A DNA stretch of 64,000 nucleotides from OMPR01 sp965183835 (GTDB taxonomy: Bacteria; Pseudomonadota; Alphaproteobacteria; Rhodobacterales; Rhodobacteraceae). Positions within the stretch are counted from its first letter, which is position 1, and each line of letters opens with the position of its first letter. The stretch covers positions 1 to 64,000 of the forward strand of contig CBCYME010000012.1 of the NCBI GenBank assembly GCA_965183835.1. The letters are read 5' to 3'. This document shows positions 7,893-15,648 of this stretch, one piece after another. A program made the translations under genes and the position numbers. The notes under the pieces were generated by a model, which did not search any database, was not told the origin of the DNA, and saw only the letters and a program-made list of their open reading frames with translations.

Positions 7893-8153
7893 ATGAGTAT
7901 CTTTTCAAAAGTTGCCGACAGCACGGACTTAGTAAACGGAATGGCGCAGCGTCTTGGCGTTGATATCGCTGCTGACATCGCAAACTCCCCTGATGCCGCT
8001 GCCAAAAAGCTACGCCAACGCGTTATCCTGTGTTCATCCTGCTCGGATCAAAAAGGGTGCGCAGAGCTGCAAGCGAATACAACCCACTTGGACCATGCGC
8101 CTGACTACTGCATGAACAAACAAGCCTTGGAACGCGAAGCGCACAAAGGATAA
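7893..8153 (+). CDS. DUF6455 family small protein
   Basis: An 86-aa cytoplasmic protein. The ATG at 7893 has AAAGGAC about 11 bases upstream and gives the family-like N-terminus; the longer frame from 7830 adds 21 residues with no ribosome site. The N-terminal half is helical (MAQRLGVDIAADIA); the C-terminal half has four Cys with CSSCSDQKGC and a final Asp-Tyr-Cys (APDYCMNK), a possible metal or redox site. DUF6455 proteins are common in Rhodobacterales and have no assigned reaction. The perfect FNR box upstream suggests a role in low-oxygen physiology, for example handling heme, iron-sulfur or respiratory components; this is inference from control alone. Confidence 0.78.
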   Translation: MSIFSKVADSTDLVNGMAQRLGVDIAADIANSPDAAAKKLRQRVILCSSCSDQKGCAELQANTTHLDHAPDYCMNKQALEREAHKG

Positions 8154-8215
8154 GGCAAAATCCACAGGACGCCGGGTTTTCCGGCCCCATTTAACGGGCA
8201 ATCCAACACGCCCGA

Positions 8216-8548
8216 TCAATTCGTGTATGTGCCATCTGTGATATCACCACCGGCGCCGATAAACCGAATGCCGCGTTCCAAGCGCTCCATATCATAGCAG
8301 GCCCAAATATCCGATGGTGGCCACATGGAACAATATTGATCGTCGCGTATGGCCCAATATCCCCAACTTGGGCGACCAGAGGTGTAAAGTGTTCTCATGG
8401 ACGGGCGAAAATCTTGCCGCGCACCGCTCTCGTACAGAACTTCGCGATCCAACAAAGCCGCTAAAATACCCGCTTCATCCAGAGTTTCACCAGCATGAGC
8501 TGCCGTTGTTCCGGTTATAATGGCTAAAATCAGGGCAAACCGTCTCAT
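8216..8548 (-). CDS. small exported protein of unknown function
   Basis: A 110-aa protein. The ATG at 8548 follows AGGAG by 7 bases and begins a signal peptide (MRRFALILAIITGTTAAHAG). The mature part has a short helical segment (LDEAGILAALLDREVLYES) and a compact aromatic-rich core, RPSWGYWAIRDDQYCSMWPP then SDIWACYDME, with two Cys (about residues 71 and 83) that could form a disulfide in the periplasm. Similar small proteins with a CSxWPPS-xxWACYD core recur in Rhodobacterales, as far as I recall, but no function is known to me. It is divergent from purB with 87 bases between. Confidence 0.65.
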   Translation of the reverse strand: MRRFALILAIITGTTAAHAGETLDEAGILAALLDREVLYESGARQDFRPSMRTLYTSGRPSWGYWAIRDDQYCSMWPPSDIWACYDMERLERGIRFIGAGGDITDGTYTN

Positions 8549-8635
8549 ATCAGCGCTCCTACCTTGTCGATACTGCCGAGCGAGTTTAAGACGCGCGACA
8601 TCCCCTGCGCTAGTCACAAAAAGGTGCCGCTGCCA

Positions 8636-9941
8636 ATGATCCCTCGCTACTCCCGCCCCGAAATGGTTGCCATCTGGTCGCCCGAGACCAAATTCCGCAT
8701 CTGGTACGAGATTGAAGCTCACGCCTGTGACGCGATGGCCGATCTAGGTGTGATACCAAGAGAAAACGCCGAAGCTGTCTGGAAAGCCAAAGACGTGGAA
8801 TTCGACAGTCGCACGCATTGACGAAATCGAAGCCGTCACAAAGCACGATGTCATCGCTTTCCTGACCCACCTGGCCGAACATGTCGGGTCCGAAGAGGCC
8901 CGCTTTGTACACCAAGGCATGACCAGCTCAGACGTGCTGGACACCTGCTTTAACGTGCAGCTGGTTCGCGCCTCAGATATCCTGATCAAGGACATGGAAG
9001 GGTTGCTCGCAGCACTCAAGAAGCGTGCGATTGAGCACAAAGACACCATTCGCATTGGCCGCAGCCACGGTATCCACGCCGAACCCACAACCATGGGTCT
9101 GACTTTTGCGCGGTTCTATGCGGAAATGGACCGCAACATGAACCGCCTAAAAAAGGCGCGGATGGAAATCGCCACTGGTGCCATCAGCGGTGCCGTAGGA
9201 ACATTCGCCAACATCGACCCCCGCGTCGAAGAGCACGTCTGTGAAAAACTGGGGCTCGAAGCCGAGCCGATCAGCACACAGGTGATCCCGCGCGACCGTC
9301 ATGCCGCATTTTTTGCCGCACTGGGTGTTGTCGCCAGCTCAATCGAAAACGTCGCCACTGAAATCCGCCACATGCAACGGACCGAGGTTCTGGAAGCGGC
9401 CGAGTTTTTCTCGATGGGTCAAAAAGGCTCATCGGCAATGCCGCACAAGAAAAACCCAGTTCTGACGGAAAACCTGACCGGTCTGGCGCGTCTGGTGCGC
9501 ATGGCCGTTGTTCCCGCGATGGAAAACGTTGCCCTGTGGCACGAGCGGGACATCTCCCACTCCTCCGTCGAGCGTAACATCGGCCCCGACAGCACCATCA
9601 CCTTGGATTTCGCCCTGTCGCGCCTGACTTCGGTTATCGAAAATCTTTTGGTCTATCCGCAGAACATGCTCGACAACATGAACAAGTTCCCGGGTCTGGT
9701 GATGAGCCAGCGCGTTCTTCTTGCCCTGACCCAAGCGGGCGTGTCCCGTGAAGATGCGTACCGTTTCGTACAACGCAACGCCCTGAAAGTCTGGGAAACC
9801 GGTTGTGATTTCAAAGGCGAACTGCTGGCCGACAAAGAAGTTGTTGCAGCGCTGGGTGTCGAAGAAATCGAGGCTAAATTCGACCTCGACTATCACACCA
9901 AACACGTCGACACGATTTTCGCGCGCGTTTTCAAAGACTAA
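8636..9941 (+). pseudogene. purB: adenylosuccinate lyase, split by a one-base insertion
   Basis: PurB acts twice in purine synthesis, removing fumarate from SAICAR and from adenylosuccinate. ATG 8636 follows AAAAAGG. The first 56 codons read MIPRYSRPEMVAIWSPETKF and onward to DVEFD, then the frame ends in SRTH-stop. Dropping the extra A at 8807 restores DVARIDEIEAVTKHDVIAF and joins the rest without a gap to 9941, giving the normal 434 aa. The fumarase/lyase signature (SSAMPHKKNP) and the HQGMTSSDVLDT segment are intact. Nothing else is damaged, so a sequencing error is more likely than a true loss of this near-essential enzyme; if real, the strain would need purines or recoding. A strong terminator follows. 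Confidence 0.9.
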
Positions 9942-9947
9942 ATTGTC

Positions 9948-9976
9948 GAGGCCCCGGTTTTCCGGGGCCTCTTCTT
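9948..9976 (+). terminator. intrinsic terminator after purB
   Basis: GAGGCCCCGG (9948-9957) and CCGGGGCCTC (9962-9971) form a perfect 10-bp stem around TTTT, followed by TTCTTATT. Confidence 0.93.
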
Positions 9977-10036
9977 ATTGCTGATCAACTCGATTTGGTT
10001 CAACCTAAGCGCACGGTTGACCAAATCAGTGAATCA

Positions 10037-11018
10037 ATGATCATACCAAGCCCTGCAGAACTGCAAATCGCCCAACAATTCCTCACCGAGTTTCAGGATG
10101 CGCGCGACATTGGCAGTGACATGTCGATGACCTGTATTTACCGATCAGCCGACTTTTCGGACGAACGCCTCGTGTATCGCGTGTCCACGCCAACGGGCAC
10201 AGAATACGCGCTCAAGATTGATGTTGCGCCGGCGCCAAATCCGCGCCTGTCAGACGAATTCAAAGTTCTCACACGACTAGTCCCACATTTTGAACACCGC
10301 GCCGACGTGGATGTGGTCAAACCACTCTACCTGTCGCCAAGTGCCCGATTTCTGGTAACCGAATTTGTGGATCACAAAACGGCCCCTCATCATATCTTCA
10401 ATTCGAAAAAGGACACCCAGGCCGGGCAAATGTATCGACGTGCAGGCCATTGGCTCCATGAGCTTCACGACATTGATCCGCCCGTCAAAACACGGTTCTG
10501 GTTTGATTGGATGTTCGAAGCGATCGAAGAAAAGCTCTCTGCTGGTCTCCCCATGATGCCCGCTTCAGACTATCGCCCGATGGTCGAACAAATGAAGCGC
10601 GATGTGGAATGTATAAAGCAATTCAAAGCGTTCAAACGATATTGTCACGGCGATTTTCATGGCGAAAACCTGATTATGGGGCGTGGGACTTCGTTTGGGT
10701 TGGATTTCACCGAACATCGCATAAAACTGGGCGAATAAGACATCGTGGACTTCCTCAAAGGGGATGTCTATCGCAGCGGTGATCCACAGGATGTGGATCG
10801 CAGTGGTGTTTTGCGGACCAACAAAGAAATGTTCTTTAAACGGTATAAACATCGTATTAAACATGGCAATTCTCGACTACTGCATTCGCGCGCGTATGTT
10901 GATTGACTGTCTTCACATCACCCAGAACATGTATATGGCGGATGAATTTCAGCGCACCAAATACCGCAATCTACACACCAGACTGACAATCGCCTTTCGC
11001 ACACCGATCGAAGGGTAA
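10037..11018 (+). pseudogene. aminoglycoside phosphotransferase-like kinase, decayed
   Basis: An APH/choline-kinase-fold protein broken twice. The intact part (from ATG 10037; a TTG at 9995 is also possible) has the nucleotide-lobe segment YALKID and the catalytic loop YCHGDFHGENLIMG. A TAA at 10736-10738 interrupts LGE-x-DIVDFLKGDVYRS, where a Tyr codon would fit. The frame then continues to about RYKHRIKHG, where an extra A near 10868 shifts it; removing it restores ILDYCIRARMLIDCLHITQN and runs to the TAA ending at 11018. The likely ancestral protein was about 325 aa. Two separate lesions suggest real decay. Original substrate unknown (a sugar, choline-like or aminoglycoside-like alcohol). 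Confidence 0.8.
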
Positions 11019-11125
11019 CCCGATCACCTCACGCAGGTTTGACATCCCCTTGTGCAGGTGAGTGGCTGATATTTCCACAAAACACTCTAGAGTTCTTTTA
11101 ACGGTTTCATCTTTCGGAGTTTCTC

Positions 11126-11674
11126 ATGCGTCTTGCTCTCGCCTTTATTATTGCTGCTCCAACTTTTGCCTTTGCCGCAGGTGGCGATGGCGATGGAGGC
11201 ACAACTTGGACCAATCCACCTAAACCAACCCAAACAACCAAAACATGCAAAGGCATCAAGGTTTGGGACGAAAAGAAAAAGCGTTGTGTTAAACCCAAGC
11301 AGTCCTCACTCGATACCGATACCCTGTATGAGGCTGTGCGCGAACTCGCATATGACGGCCGCTTTCAAGACGCGCAGGGTGTTCTGCGCGCCATGGCAGA
11401 TCAAAACGATGATCGCGTGCTGACCTATTGGGGATTCACCCACCGAAAACTGGGGCAAACCGCCTTGGCCAACGCCTATTACAAACAGGCATTGTCAGTG
11501 AACCCCGACAATATTCTCGCACGCAGCTATATGGGCCAAGGCTATGTTGCAGAAGGGAAAACCGACTTGGCCATTCATCAGTGGAAAGAAATCAAGGCAC
11601 GCGGCGGCGAAGGCAGCTGGGCCGAAGTTTCACTGCGCAAAGCGATCCAGACTGGGCTCACATACAACTACTAA
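11126..11674 (+). CDS. exported TPR-repeat protein
   Basis: A 182-aa protein with a signal peptide (MRLALAFIIAAPTFAFAAG), a glycine/threonine/proline linker and a short Cys-flanked segment (TCKGIKVWDEKKKRCVKP) that may close a disulfide loop. From about residue 65 it has tetratricopeptide helices, with the typical YYKQALSVNPDNILARSYMG and GYVAEGKTDLAIHQWKEI units. TPR proteins are scaffolds for protein-protein contacts; here the site is the periplasm. ATG 11126 follows GGAG. It is monocistronic, 71 bases ahead of fliG in the same direction, but no flagellar role is shown. Confidence 0.8.
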   Translation: MRLALAFIIAAPTFAFAAGGDGDGGTTWTNPPKPTQTTKTCKGIKVWDEKKKRCVKPKQSSLDTDTLYEAVRELAYDGRFQDAQGVLRAMADQNDDRVLTYWGFTHRKLGQTALANAYYKQALSVNPDNILARSYMGQGYVAEGKTDLAIHQWKEIKARGGEGSWAEVSLRKAIQTGLTYNY

Positions 11675-11744
11675 CCTTTAGCCTTTGTTTACTCCGTCTG
11701 GGCTAGTGTGACTGTATCTCCAATACACTGGAAAACGCAGGAAC

Positions 11745-12836
11745 ATGCAGGAAGACAGAGCATTGATGCAACTGGGCGCCCCCGTAAACGACCTGGTTGG
11801 TGGTCAAATGATGACAGCGACCGAGGTACGCGTACCTCGGTCGCTCACCGCTCGAGAAAAGGCCGCAATTGTTGTGCGCCTTGTGATCAGTGAAGGCGCC
11901 GATATCCCATTAGAGGATCTGCCCGAGGATCTGCAGGAAAAGCTGACCCAACAGATGGGCCAAATGGGTTTGGTCGATCGGATCACTCTGGATGCAGTCG
12001 CCGCTGAATTTGCCGACGCGCTCGAAGGGATCGGTTTGGCATTTCCTCATGGCTTGGCTGGGGCTTTGTCCGCAATGGATGGCAAGATTGCGCCAACAAC
12101 GGCCGCCCGCCTTCGAAAAGAAGCTGGTGTTCGTCAAATTGGCAACCCATGGCAACGTTTACGCGATCTTGATGCGATGGAGCTGGCTGAAATTGCCCAA
12201 GCCGAAAGCACAGAAGTCGCCGCGGTTCTTTTGTCCAAAATAGAAACCGCAAAAGCGGCGGAACTGCTCAGCAAACTCCCCGGCCCTCTGGCGCGAAAAA
12301 TTACGTTTGCCGTGTCACAAACAGGCAGTGTCACCCCAGAAGCCGTTGAACGGATCGGTTGGTCCCTTGCCAAACAACTGGACGAAAAACCCATTTCAGC
12401 CTTTGAAGATGGGCCCGACAAACGCGTCGGCGCCATTCTGAACCAATCAACGGCAGCCACCCGCGAAGATGTGCTTGAATCTCTGGATCAGGAAGACGCG
12501 GCTTTTGCCACCTCTGTTCGCAAGGAAATCTTTACCTTCGCCCACATTCCACGCCGTCTCAGCGCGCGGGATGTTCCTGCTGTCATCCGTCAGATCGAAC
12601 AAGGCGATCTTATTGTAGCGATGGCCGCATCCGTGGAAGAGGCTGATGCAGAAAGCAAGGAATTCCTTTTGACCAATATGTCAGGCAGGATGGCCGACAA
12701 TCTAAGAGACGAAGTTACGGAAATGGGGACGGTTAAACAATCCGAGGGCGAAGAGGCTATGAACAGGTGCATCACGGTGATCCGCCAGCTTGAAATGGAT
12801 GGTGTCCTCGACTTGATTGTCGAAGAAGAAGACTAA
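11745..12836 (+). CDS. fliG: flagellar motor switch protein FliG
   Basis: A 363-aa FliG, the rotor protein that joins the MS ring to the C-ring and bears torque from the stator. The N-terminal domain holds LTAREKAAIVVRLVISEGAD; the middle domain includes AELLSKLPGPLARKITFAV; the C-terminal domain has FAHIPRRLSARDVPAVIRQI, a block with EFLLTNMSGRMADNLRDE, and GTVKQSEGEEAMNRCITVI. The ATG at 11745 has only GCAGGA close by; ATG 11766, placed after AGGAAG, is an equally good start. The gene is orphaned: no other flagellar gene lies in the window. A 26-bp perfect palindrome sits in codons 25-33. The charged EHPAR motif of the middle domain of well-studied FliG is not evident, a divergence typical of this lineage as far as I can judge. 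Confidence 0.88.
   Translation: MQEDRALMQLGAPVNDLVGGQMMTATEVRVPRSLTAREKAAIVVRLVISEGADIPLEDLPEDLQEKLTQQMGQMGLVDRITLDAVAAEFADALEGIGLAFPHGLAGALSAMDGKIAPTTAARLRKEAGVRQIGNPWQRLRDLDAMELAEIAQAESTEVAAVLLSKIETAKAAELLSKLPGPLARKITFAVSQTGSVTPEAVERIGWSLAKQLDEKPISAFEDGPDKRVGAILNQSTAATREDVLESLDQEDAAFATSVRKEIFTFAHIPRRLSARDVPAVIRQIEQGDLIVAMAASVEEADAESKEFLLTNMSGRMADNLRDEVTEMGTVKQSEGEEAMNRCITVIRQLEMDGVLDLIVEEED
11818..11843. repeat. 26-bp perfect palindrome inside fliG
   Basis: CGACCGAGGTACG (11818-11830) is followed at once by its reverse complement (11831-11843), with no spacer and no mismatch. It lies in the fliG coding region (residues about 25-33, TEVRVPRSL). It would form a strong cruciform or mRNA hairpin close to the start codon. 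Confidence 0.85.
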
Positions 12837-12862
12837 CCAAATGCGACGCAGCGGAATTCGTT

Positions 12863-12876
12863 TCCATTGCAATGGA
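12863..12876. promoter_or_regulatory. 14-bp palindrome upstream of DMT transporter
   Basis: TCCATTGCAATGGA is a perfect palindrome 97 bases before the transporter ATG. It is a candidate operator; no regulator gene is adjacent. Confidence 0.45.
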
Positions 12877-12893
12877 CAGTTACAGAGATGCCT

Positions 12894-12910
12894 CATATCA
12901 AGTTGATATG
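12894..12910. promoter_or_regulatory. 17-bp inverted repeat upstream of DMT transporter
   Basis: CATATCAA and TTGATATG flank a single G. It lies 62 bases before the ATG at 12973 and 17 bases after the previous palindrome. The dyad is close enough to the start to be an operator. Its half-sites are reversed relative to an FNR box. Confidence 0.5.
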
Positions 12911-12972
12911 AAACATTTCCATACAGTATTCGAATGCCCCGCGACGTCGCCAAGGACCGGGTCATTTCACCG

Positions 12973-13821
12973 ATGAATGCTAATCGCGCTATCATCTTGA
13001 TGATCTTTGCCGTTTTATGCTTTTCGCTGATGGATGCATCCGTCAAAGCCCTGTCGCCCCGCGTTGGCGTTATGACGTCGCTTTGGGCGCGCTACGCCGG
13101 TCAAATGGTGTTTGTACTCATCCTCGTTTTGCCGCGGCTCCATCAGGTTGTGAGGACACGCCATCCAATTCTACAATTTTTACGCTCTTTGCTGCTCATG
13201 GGGGCTACCGGCTTTTTCTTTCTCGGGCTCACGCTCATCCCGCTGACTGACGCTGCCGCGCTGATGTCCGTCAATCCTGTCCTGATCACTTTGGGCGCCG
13301 CCCTGTTTTTGGGTGAATCCTTAGGACCACGGCGCATCGTTGGCATTGCCTTTGCACTGTTGGGGGCGGCGATTATCATCCGCCCCGGATCAAGTGTGTT
13401 TTCGCTGGCATCCTTCTATCCAATTGCTGCCGCCGTCTGCTATTCTGGCTATGCCCTGTTGACCCGAAAAGTGGGGGCCAGTGAAAACGTTTGGACCTCT
13501 CTCTTTTATACAGGCCTCGTAGGAACAGTGCTGCTGAGCTGCATTGTTCCTGCCTATTGGCAAACTCCGGATACCACCGCATGGGGACTCATTTTTCTCG
13601 TCTCCGGCTTTGGAACATTGGCTCAAATGCTGCTCATTCGGGCCTTTAGCGCTGGCGAAGCCACCGTTCTGGCCCCCTATGCCTATTGTGGCCTGGCCTT
13701 TGCTGCGATTTGGGGCGCGCTGTTCTTCGGAGAACTGCCTGATTTCTGGACTGTGGTTGGTGCGCTTGTTATCGCAGGGGCGGGCCTATATGTCTGGCAT
13801 CGTGAAACACACAGCCGCTGA
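12973..13821 (+). CDS. DMT-superfamily (EamA) transporter
   Basis: A 282-aa inner-membrane protein with ten hydrophobic helices arranged as two EamA repeats of about 140 residues. The first has the SLMDASVKAL entry and the ADAAALMSVNPVLITLGAALFLGE block; the second ends with the paired FGTLAQMLLIRAFSAGEATV and YAYCGLAFAAIWGALFFGE pattern. Drug/metabolite transporters of this type export amino acids or small metabolites; the substrate cannot be told. I choose ATG 12973 over 12934 because the longer N-terminus is charged and out of character for the family. Two palindromes lie upstream, suggesting local control. The stop is 9 bases before the acyltransferase start, so the two genes are probably co-transcribed. 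Confidence 0.85.
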   Translation: MNANRAIILMIFAVLCFSLMDASVKALSPRVGVMTSLWARYAGQMVFVLILVLPRLHQVVRTRHPILQFLRSLLLMGATGFFFLGLTLIPLTDAAALMSVNPVLITLGAALFLGESLGPRRIVGIAFALLGAAIIIRPGSSVFSLASFYPIAAAVCYSGYALLTRKVGASENVWTSLFYTGLVGTVLLSCIVPAYWQTPDTTAWGLIFLVSGFGTLAQMLLIRAFSAGEATVLAPYAYCGLAFAAIWGALFFGELPDFWTVVGALVIAGAGLYVWHRETHSR

Positions 13822-13830
13822 GACCAACTG

Positions 13831-14727
13831 ATGCCCGTTGAAAAATCCGAACTGACCCGAACCGCACGGGCCAAATACTATATCGCCAATGCATTCCTAT
13901 CGGGTTTCATCGGGGGAATGCGCCTGTTGCCTTACAACCGGCGCATCGCAACAATGGGGCGCATTATCAAAACTCTTGCGCCTGTGGTTGGGTATAGCAA
14001 AAGAATCCGAAGTAATCTGGTACTGACCTGTCCCGATTTGCCGGAAACAGACGTTGCCCGTCTGTGCAAAGAAGTTCCCGATAACGCCGGACGCGCCATT
14101 ATGGAGCACTTTTCACCGGAAGAGTTCGTAGAGCGTCAAAAAGGCGCCAAGATCAGCGGCCCCGGTGTCAAAGTCTTTGATGCTGTTATCAAAGAAGGTC
14201 GCCCGGTGATGATGATCACCGCACATTTTGGTCACTATCTCGCAGCACGTGTCGCGCTGCAAAACCGGTCTGCCAAGCCGATCGGGTGCCTGTTTCGCAG
14301 AATGGCCAACCCCTATTTCAACGACCGCTATGTTGATGCGTTTTGTCAAACTGGCGAACCAATGTTTGAACAAGGCCGCCGTGGCATGATGGAAATGGTG
14401 CGTTCGCTGAAAAAAGGCGGCATAATCGCAATTGTTTCAGATCTTCATGCCCATGGCGGGAAGAGCATGAATTTCTTTGGAAAACCTGCGGCCACATCCA
14501 CATTGAACGCGGAATTGGCTATAAAATACAACGCTGTCATGATCCCGGTTTATGCTGTGCGCCAACCAAACGGGTTGGATTTCGAAATCATTCTTCACGA
14601 GCCCGTGGCACACAGCGATGCGGACACCATGACACAAGAGATCAATGATGATCTCGAGACCGTTGTACGTCAGCATATGGGGCAATGGTTTTGGATCCAC
14701 CGCCGCTGGAAGCCTTGGCAAAATTAA
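13831..14727 (+). CDS. LpxL/HtrB-like lysophospholipid acyltransferase family protein
   Basis: A 298-aa inner-membrane protein of the late lipid A acyltransferase family, which moves a fatty acyl chain from acyl-ACP to lipid A precursors. Family blocks are clear: an N-terminal membrane helix, PVMMITAHFGHYLAAR (about 125-140), the FRRMANPYFNDRY and EQGRRGMMEMVRSLKKGG regions, and the ending MGQWFWIHRRWKPW. The catalytic HX4(D/E) motif is unusual: His132 is followed five residues on by Leu137, not an acid. The enzyme may therefore be altered or inactive, or use another acid. It follows the DMT transporter by 9 bases and is convergent with the DUF1223 gene. Confidence 0.85.
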   Translation: MPVEKSELTRTARAKYYIANAFLSGFIGGMRLLPYNRRIATMGRIIKTLAPVVGYSKRIRSNLVLTCPDLPETDVARLCKEVPDNAGRAIMEHFSPEEFVERQKGAKISGPGVKVFDAVIKEGRPVMMITAHFGHYLAARVALQNRSAKPIGCLFRRMANPYFNDRYVDAFCQTGEPMFEQGRRGMMEMVRSLKKGGIIAIVSDLHAHGGKSMNFFGKPAATSTLNAELAIKYNAVMIPVYAVRQPNGLDFEIILHEPVAHSDADTMTQEINDDLETVVRQHMGQWFWIHRRWKPWQN

Positions 14728-14734
14728 TCGTGCC

Positions 14735-15436
14735 TCAGCGCACACGCGCGGCTGCTACAATCGCGCCATGATTGATCTTTTGAATCAGGACCACAGCGGG
14801 CTCATCTCTAATTGCCGGCGTTGTCAGGGTGTAGGGTCCCTGCCCGTCCCAAGTACCAACCTGGGTCCACGCTTCGACAACGTTGGCATAGTCCAACGTT
14901 TCTCCGGCCAATTCCCCTCGTTTGATGGAAACGCGGCGGGCTGGAGTGTAATTCACTAAGAACACGTCGTATTCCCCGGTCAGAGCCTTCCCCGTCGTAT
15001 TGACCGAAATCTCCACCTGCCCTCCGGATCGTGCGGCCACCGCCTTGGCAACAGGGGCTGCCGCCCGGTGCTTGCCGATATGATCCATCAATTCCATCCC
15101 TCGCGCGCCAACAACATCCTCTTGTCCGTTGATGATCATCTGAGGGGTATAGATCATGCTGCGCCCGCCAACCTGCGCAAATCCTTGCTGTCGGAGGGTA
15201 TGCGCCGGATCCGCAAATTCATCCTTCCAGCCGATATAGTCCCAGTAATTCACATGAAGTGCCAACCCGATGACATCATCCTGTTTCGCCAATTTGTGCA
15301 TCAACGCATCCGCGGGCGGGCAGGATGAACACCCCTGCGAGGTATAAAGCTCTACCACCACTGGATTGCTTTCTTCCCCAATCGCCACAGACGTCGAAAT
15401 CCACAAAAGGGCGAGCGGGGCGAGGAAGAATTTCAT
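14735..15436 (-). CDS. DUF1223 thioredoxin-like exported protein
   Basis: A 233-aa protein with a signal peptide (MKFFLAPLALLWISTSVAIG) and the DUF1223 core: VVVELYTSQGCSSCPPAD with a CxxC pair at Cys36 and Cys39, then LALHVNYWDYIGWKDEFA and YTPQMIINGQEDVVG. The fold resembles thioredoxin, with the CSSC pair in the active-site position, so a periplasmic thiol role is plausible. DUF1223 proteins have no proven reaction to my knowledge. It is divergent from acnA across 212 bases in which I see no clear operator. Confidence 0.85.
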   Translation of the reverse strand: MKFFLAPLALLWISTSVAIGEESNPVVVELYTSQGCSSCPPADALMHKLAKQDDVIGLALHVNYWDYIGWKDEFADPAHTLRQQGFAQVGGRSMIYTPQMIINGQEDVVGARGMELMDHIGKHRAAAPVAKAVAARSGGQVEISVNTTGKALTGEYDVFLVNYTPARRVSIKRGELAGETLDYANVVEAWTQVGTWDGQGPYTLTTPAIRDEPAVVLIQKINHGAIVAAARVR

Positions 15437-15648
15437 GACAAGGCTTTCGTTTGGGGTTTCTTAAGGTTTACCTCTTGCTCACCTAAGTTGGCCAATCAAC
15501 GTTTCTTGAGCCACTGGTGATCTTGTTCTCGACAATCCCACAGATGGCACACCGGCCCCCTGTTTGACCCTTGAAACATGGCACCGCGTCAGGCAACATT
15601 TTGTGAGCAAATCCCCATTTTCACAATTTTCCAGAGGGAGGCCATTAA

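Noticed and set aside
8171..8185. GCCGG-GTTTT-CCGGC hairpin after the DUF6455 gene
   Set aside because: The stem is only 5 bp and lacks a T run, too weak to call a terminator.
11039..11073. TTGACA hexamer before the TPR gene as a promoter
   Set aside because: No -10 hexamer at 16-18 bases; the nearest candidate is 23 bases away.
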